The notes under the pieces were generated by a model that had not been told where the DNA came from, ran no database searches, and saw only the letters and a list, made by a program, of their open reading frames with translations. From JBAXQQ01 sp037131695 (GTDB lineage: Bacteria > Armatimonadota > Hebobacteria > CAIYQO01), in contig CAZWZF010000061.1 of assembly GCA_964638715.1 (NCBI GenBank), positions 1 through 26,847 of the forward strand: a stretch of 26,847 bases of DNA, written 5' to 3'. Position 1 is the first letter of the stretch. Each line of letters begins with the position of its first letter. Below, in pieces: positions 21,989 through 26,847 of the stretch. The position numbers and the translations under genes are program-made.

Positions 21989-24478
21989 ATGAATGAGACG
22001 AATGATGATGAAATTAAAAATAAAGGGATGCAGCCGCAACTTTTAGGGTTAATGTCGCCTGATGATATGCAGTTAATGCTTCAGGAACTGCACGTACATC
22101 AGATAGAGCTGGAAAAACAAACCGAGGAATTACGCAGTGTTCAGTCGGAAGTTGAAGATTTGCGCAATCGTTCTGAAGAAATTATCATATCTCAGCTAAA
22201 CGAAATATCTTCCTATTACGACAATGCCCCTATTGGATTAGCAGTATTAAATACCGATTTATGTTATTTGCGTGTCAATCGCCTGCTTGCAGAGATGAAT
22301 GGCATCCCGGTGGTAGACCATATCGGGAAAACAATCGGCGAATTGCTTCCAATGTTTGAAAAACAGGCCCGGGAAGTGGCAAGCACCATTATCACCACCG
22401 GCAAACCAATTGAAGGAGTAGAGTTTGTTGGAGAAACCGCTGCGAAACCGGGAGTTCAGCATATTTGGCGCGAAGGATGGTATCCTCTTAAAAACAATGA
22501 TGGCACTGTTATCGGATTAACAGTGATTGTACAGGATATCACCGAATTCAGACGGACTGCAGAAGCACTTCACGAGAGTGAAAAAAGGTATCAGGAAATT
22601 TTTGATTCATCATTCGATGCGCTTTTTATACAGGATATGCTAACAAATTCAATAATTGATGTTAATAAAACAATGATGGAAATGTATGGTTATGCAAGTA
22701 AGGAAGAAGTTCTGAAGTATACAATAGAAGACTTAAGTGCAGTAGAGGAAGGATACAACAAAGAAAAAATTGAACAAATGAATCAAAATGCGATTGATTT
22801 AAATACAAACTCATTCGAGTGGTATGCTAAAAAGAAAAGTGGTGAATTGTTTTGGGTTCAAGTTTCTTTACGAAGTGTTAACATTGGCGGTAAAAACAGG
22901 ATTCTGGCGTCTGTACGCGACATTTCTGATCGCAAACGTGCCCAGCATCAAGCCAATGAGCGTCTGAAAGAACTCCAGGCATTTTATAATCTGGCTGAAA
23001 TATCAGAAAAACAAGGTATTACTCTTGATGAATTTTATGAGGATTTCATTAATATACTGCCGCAAAGTTTTCAATATACAGATATTGCCTGTGTAAGGAT
23101 AACCATTAATGACCGTAAATTTTGCACAAAAAACTTTGTAGAAACAGAATGGATGCTTTCTGCACCATTTAAAGTAAATGGTGATGTAAACGGCAAAATT
23201 GATGTCGGTTACCTTAAAGAAAGACCGGAACTTGACGAAGGGCCATTTATGAATGAAGAAAGGCTGCTGATAAATGCCATCGCCAAGAGAATTGGACAAA
23301 TAATCGGACGCAAGCAAACCGAGGACGTGCTGCGTTTTAAAAACCTGGTATTTGATGTATCTATTGTGGGTAATTTCATTGCCGACCTTGACGGCATCAT
23401 CACTGAGGTTAATGATATGCTGCTTCGTTTATGGGGTTATTCAAACAGGAGCGAAGTTATTGGCAAGCCTATTGATAGTTTTATTGCAAACCCAACTTTA
23501 AAAGCTGATATCATCAAATTTTTATACACTACCGGGCAATGGGAGGGAGAAATTGTTGCGAAAAGGAAGGACGAATCTACCTTTATTGCCTATGGTCTGG
23601 GAACCATGGTGCGCGATGAGAATAATAATATAATCGGATACCAGGCAGCTTTAATGGATATTACCGAACGAAAACAGGCAGAAGAGTTGCTGAAAAATTA
23701 CAATTCCGAGTTGGAGCAGCGGGTATCTGAACGCACTGCTGTGGCGGAGAATCGAGCGCGAAAGCTGCATGTCCTGAGCAGGCAGTTAATACGTGCTGAA
23801 GAGAAGGAACGCAAGAGAATTGCATATATTCTTCATACCGAGGTGCAGCAGGTTCTTATTGGTGCAAGAATAGCATTGCAAACCGGGATGAAAGAAGTAA
23901 CTGATATCTCCCCGTTAGATTCATTTAAGGCTGCTGACCGCATGCTGGAAGAAGCACTGGTAGAGACATGTGAACTTGTTCACGAAATTGTCCCGCCGGT
24001 ACTTCGCGAAGGCGGATTGCGGGAAGCGATTATCTGGTTGTCGCATCAAATGCGCGAACGCCACGATTTTTCAGTAAATGTTCAGGGTGACGACAACTAT
24101 TTGCGCCTTGATGACGAGGTAAGTATTTGCGCCTATCAATCAGTGCGTGAAATGCTGTTAAATATCTGCAAACATACCAATGTCAGAGATGCTGAAGTAG
24201 CACTAAATAAAGTCGATGATAACTGGTTTAATCTTATAGTACAAGACAAAGGTGTCGGTATTTCTGAAATCGAAAACTTAAAGACAAACGAGCACAGTAA
24301 CGGATTTGGCTTGTTTAATATCCGCGAACAGGTTGAAGGACTGGGCGGATGCATGGAAATTAAAAGTACTGTAGGAGAGGGAACATCCATAAGTCTGTTT
24401 CTGCCGATGAAAAAGATAAAAAAGAGCAAAAGAAAATCAACTAATAACTCTTGCATAACTAAATTTTATAGCGATTGA
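21989..24478 (+). CDS. Cytoplasmic PAS/GAF-like sensor histidine kinase (HisKA_3 type)
   Basis: An 829-residue kinase with no membrane segment. In order: a coiled coil ('MLQELHVHQIELEKQTEEL', about 30-60), PAS (about 72-190), PAS (about 200-315), a divergent GAF-like domain ('FYNLAEISEKQG' to 'LLINAIAKRIGQII', about 320-445), PAS (about 450-565), a coiled coil, and a HisKA_3-like helix pair. The phospho-acceptor is His616 in 'EEKERKRIAYILHTEVQQVL'. The HATPase domain has 'VREMLLNICKHT', 'DKGVGIS' and 'GFGLFNIREQVEGLGG'. This is the NarL-partner type of kinase. The residue after His is Thr, where LHD is usual. I chose the ATG at 21989, with AAGGGG 8 nt upstream; a TTG at 21971 is also in frame. 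No response regulator gene follows. Confidence 0.92.
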   Translation: MNETNDDEIKNKGMQPQLLGLMSPDDMQLMLQELHVHQIELEKQTEELRSVQSEVEDLRNRSEEIIISQLNEISSYYDNAPIGLAVLNTDLCYLRVNRLLAEMNGIPVVDHIGKTIGELLPMFEKQAREVASTIITTGKPIEGVEFVGETAAKPGVQHIWREGWYPLKNNDGTVIGLTVIVQDITEFRRTAEALHESEKRYQEIFDSSFDALFIQDMLTNSIIDVNKTMMEMYGYASKEEVLKYTIEDLSAVEEGYNKEKIEQMNQNAIDLNTNSFEWYAKKKSGELFWVQVSLRSVNIGGKNRILASVRDISDRKRAQHQANERLKELQAFYNLAEISEKQGITLDEFYEDFINILPQSFQYTDIACVRITINDRKFCTKNFVETEWMLSAPFKVNGDVNGKIDVGYLKERPELDEGPFMNEERLLINAIAKRIGQIIGRKQTEDVLRFKNLVFDVSIVGNFIADLDGIITEVNDMLLRLWGYSNRSEVIGKPIDSFIANPTLKADIIKFLYTTGQWEGEIVAKRKDESTFIAYGLGTMVRDENNNIIGYQAALMDITERKQAEELLKNYNSELEQRVSERTAVAENRARKLHVLSRQLIRAEEKERKRIAYILHTEVQQVLIGARIALQTGMKEVTDISPLDSFKAADRMLEEALVETCELVHEIVPPVLREGGLREAIIWLSHQMRERHDFSVNVQGDDNYLRLDDEVSICAYQSVREMLLNICKHTNVRDAEVALNKVDDNWFNLIVQDKGVGISEIENLKTNEHSNGFGLFNIREQVEGLGGCMEIKSTVGEGTSISLFLPMKKIKKSKRKSTNNSCITKFYSD

Positions 24479-24577
24479 AAATATTGTTTGAATCTATATT
24501 GAATTAGTAATAATTAAGTAGTATCATAAGTTAATCTAAAGTGCAGATAATTTTTTAATAATAAGGGGGGTTTTCCA

Positions 24578-26683
24578 ATGCAGGAAGAAAACCCGAATTT
24601 AGTTGATGGCAAATATTCAATCAGCGATCTGGTTGATTTAGATCAGTTGCGGCATATATTTGAAATGTTCAGCAAAGCCAGCGGTGGATTTACCATCGGC
24701 TTTCTTGACCACCCGGAAATGAATATTCTCATCGCAGTTGAATGGCGTGATATCTGTACAAAATTTCACCGGTCGTGTCCGCAGGCAGCAGATATTTGCC
24801 TGAAAAGCAATCAGCATCTGCTGAATAAATTAACCACACCAGGAGAACTCATCGTTGAAGCATGTGAAAATGGCCTGGTTGATTGTGCTACCCCTATAAT
24901 TATTAAAGGAAAACATATCGCAAGCCTTGCCACCGGGCAATTGCTGCTTGAAGAACCGGATATAGAATATTTTAAAAAACAAGCAAAAATTTACGGTTTT
25001 GATGAGAAAGAATATCTTGAAGCATTAAAGGAAATACCAGTTATTCCTGAACAGAAAGTTAAAGATATTACAGCATTTTTAGCCGGCATTGCGATGATGA
25101 TTTCAGAAATGGGTTATGCTAATCTTGAAATCAAGGCAATGCAGGAAGAATTGAAAAAAAGCCAGCGTAATATGAAAGCTATCCTTGACACTATTCCCGA
25201 TATGACCTGGCTTAAAGATATGGAAAGCAAATATATTATTGTAAATGAACCATTTGCCAAAGCAGTAGGACTCAACCCTGATGAAATGGTTGGAAAATCA
25301 GATTATGATTTTTGGCCTAAAGAACTTGCAGAGCATTATATTTCTGATGATAAAACAGTGATTGAAACACGACAAAAGAAACAATTGGAAGAACCGCTGG
25401 TGAATGTTGAAGGCCAGCAAATACTGATTGATACCATAAAAATGCCAGTTTTAAATGAGTCCAGTGAAGTAGTGGGAACTGTTGGAATTTCCCGTGATAT
25501 TACCGAGAGAAAACGGGAAGAGAAAGAAAAAGCCAAACTTGAAAATCAACTTCAACAAGCTCAAAAGATGGAATCAGTTGGACGTCTTGCCGGTGGTGTT
25601 GCTCATGATTTTAATAACATGCTTGGTGTTATCCTTGGATATGGCCAAATGGCAATGGAGCAAATCTCATCCGAGCATCCCCTGCATGCCAACCTTGATA
25701 TAATATGCAAAGCAGCAGAACGTTCAGTAGACCTGACACGGCAATTATTGGCGTTTGCCCGCAGACAAACGGTGACACCAAAGCTGCTGGACATAAATGA
25801 AGTTGTGGTTGGAATGTTGAAAATGCTGCAAAGGTTGATTGGCGAAGATGTCAATCTCGCCTGGCTGCCGGGTGCCAATCTATGGTCAGTTAAAGTTGAC
25901 CCGTCGCAAATCGACCAGATTCTTGCCAATCTGTGTGTCAATGCCCGCGATGCTATCTCTGGAGTGGGCAGAATAACCATCGAAACAAAAAATAAAGTAA
26001 TCGATGAAGATTATTGTGAAACCCATACCGGTCTGTTGCCAGGTGAATATGTATACCTGGCTGTCAGTGATGATGGCTGCGGCATGGATAAAGAGATGCT
26101 CGAACATATTTTTGAACCGTTTTTCACTACCAAAGAAATCGGCGAGGGAACCGGTCTTGGATTATCCACCGTTTATGGCGCCGTTAAACAAAACAACGGG
26201 TTTATCAACGTCTACAGTGAACAGAAACAAGGAACTACATTCATGATTTATCTTCCCCGATATAAAGGTGAGGGTAATAATTTATCGATTGAAGAAAATG
26301 AAAGTCACATCGAAAATGGCAAGGAAACAATACTGCTGGTGGAAGATGAACCATTTTTCCTGAAATTAACTTTAAATATGCTCTGCCAACTTGGTTATCA
26401 CGTATTGTCTGCAAGTACCCCATTCGAAGCAATCCGCCTGGTGAAAGAACATCCCGGCGAAATTGATTTGTTGATTACTGATGTGGTAATGCCGGAAATG
26501 AACGGACGTGATTTGGCTGAATGCATGCTTGCAATACATCCAAATATCAAGAGATTATTTATGTCTGGCTATACCGCAAATGTCATTGCCCACCGGGGAA
26601 TTCTCGATGAAGGAGTAAACTTTATTCAGAAGCCATTCTCTAAAAAAGAATTGGCAGCCAAAGTTCGCGAGTCGCTGGTGTAA
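24578..26683 (+). CDS. Hybrid histidine kinase: PocR-PAS-HisKA-HATPase-receiver
   Basis: A 701-residue cytoplasmic protein. The N-terminal PocR sensory domain is at about 12-185 ('FHRSCPQAADICLKSN', 'ACENGLVDCATPIIIKGKHIASLATGQLL' region). PocR domains are predicted to bind small ligands such as hydrocarbon derivatives. A PAS domain follows (about 195-312). HisKA has acceptor His343 in 'GRLAGGVAHDFNNML'. The HATPase includes 'QILANLCVNARDAI', 'DDGCGMD' and 'GTGLGLSTVYG'. The C-terminal receiver (about 585-700) has the acidic pair Glu589/Asp590, phosphoacceptor Asp635 and Lys685. All catalytic residues are present. The start ATG has AAGGGGGG 7 nt upstream. It follows the other kinase by 99 nt on the same strand. 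With no output domain, it must pass the signal to a phosphotransfer protein elsewhere. Confidence 0.94.
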   Translation: MQEENPNLVDGKYSISDLVDLDQLRHIFEMFSKASGGFTIGFLDHPEMNILIAVEWRDICTKFHRSCPQAADICLKSNQHLLNKLTTPGELIVEACENGLVDCATPIIIKGKHIASLATGQLLLEEPDIEYFKKQAKIYGFDEKEYLEALKEIPVIPEQKVKDITAFLAGIAMMISEMGYANLEIKAMQEELKKSQRNMKAILDTIPDMTWLKDMESKYIIVNEPFAKAVGLNPDEMVGKSDYDFWPKELAEHYISDDKTVIETRQKKQLEEPLVNVEGQQILIDTIKMPVLNESSEVVGTVGISRDITERKREEKEKAKLENQLQQAQKMESVGRLAGGVAHDFNNMLGVILGYGQMAMEQISSEHPLHANLDIICKAAERSVDLTRQLLAFARRQTVTPKLLDINEVVVGMLKMLQRLIGEDVNLAWLPGANLWSVKVDPSQIDQILANLCVNARDAISGVGRITIETKNKVIDEDYCETHTGLLPGEYVYLAVSDDGCGMDKEMLEHIFEPFFTTKEIGEGTGLGLSTVYGAVKQNNGFINVYSEQKQGTTFMIYLPRYKGEGNNLSIEENESHIENGKETILLVEDEPFFLKLTLNMLCQLGYHVLSASTPFEAIRLVKEHPGEIDLLITDVVMPEMNGRDLAECMLAIHPNIKRLFMSGYTANVIAHRGILDEGVNFIQKPFSKKELAAKVRESLV

Positions 26684-26816
26684 AAGAATAAAATATATTA
26701 TTTTTTAATAGTTTTTGCATAATTCAGGAAATATTATAAAGACACAGCCAAATGGTAGGGAAGTTGTATAGTATTATACATATCTTTCGTTAATTTTATT
26801 AGTAACATAATTCCAT

Positions 26817-26847
26817 AGCCCACGGCAACGCCCTCACCCTTATACAC
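26817..26847. repeat. Partial copy of the 10458-10712 element terminus
   Basis: AGCCCACGGCAACGCCCTCA followed by CCCTTATACAC matches the reverse complement of 10681-10712 (AACCCACGGCAACACCTTCA, then ATCTTATACAAA) at most positions. The window ends inside it. The rest of 26684-26816 is AT-rich with no gene seen. Confidence 0.6.

Noticed and set aside
1..26847. CRISPR array, prophage or known defence island
   Set aside because: No regularly spaced direct repeats, integrase, phage structural genes or defence nucleases were seen; repeats here are inverted or dispersed, not arrayed.

Overview
This window looks like chromosomal DNA from an uncultured, Gram-negative-type bacterium. It carries single-copy housekeeping genes (gyrB, ftsZ, rapZ, uppS, cdsA, one tRNA-Thr). 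Around them are lineage-specific secreted proteins, a type IV pilin-like protein with an H-X9-DG box, and AT-rich intergenic regions full of short palindromes and dispersed repeats. The pilin N-terminus (an AKEKARQTTCLSN-type stretch after the hydrophobic segment) and the H-X9-DG box are common in Armatimonadota, Lentisphaerota and other PVC-like or uncultured phyla. The phylum cannot be fixed from this sequence, and the presence of ftsZ argues against a typical planctomycete.

Layout. 1-1073: two minus-strand genes, a small membrane protein and an orphan MNT nucleotidyltransferase. 1491-4288: gyrB and a kinase-less PASTA membrane protein on the plus strand. 4330-5022: a REP-associated tyrosine transposase (RAYT) between perfect 32-bp inverted repeats. 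5083-6969: a hydroxypyruvate-isomerase-like TIM barrel and a secreted thioredoxin-TPR protein (minus). 7203-12137: a 1062-aa secreted multi-domain protein convergent with a secreted SGNH hydrolase, separated by a nested inverted-repeat element. 12291-14295: rapZ and ftsZ (minus), with a strong terminator-like hairpin between them. 14844-17137: tRNA-Thr, a nitroreductase, uppS and cdsA (plus). 17342-17989: a membrane protein of unknown function (minus). 18280-21532: a compact minus-strand operon of a TPR/membrane protein, a pilin-lectin-like fusion, a zinc-ribbon FHA protein and a MoxR ATPase. 21989-26683: two cytoplasmic multi-domain sensor kinases in tandem (plus).

How the genes fit together. 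uppS and cdsA overlap by 4 nt and supply undecaprenyl diphosphate and CDP-diacylglycerol for envelope synthesis. ftsZ and rapZ form a division/envelope-control pair. The pilin/FHA/MoxR operon is the best candidate for a co-functioning lineage-specific module. The two kinases probably sense intracellular small molecules, because neither has a membrane segment.

The most striking non-coding signal is a three-copy modular intergenic repeat (about 1170-1378, 14560-14767 and 17152-17340) in which different short palindromes sit inside a shared frame. There are also a MITE-like nested element at 10458-10712, with one of its ends recurring at the right edge of the window, and the RAYT with its own inverted repeats. 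No prophage, CRISPR array or recognisable defence island is present.
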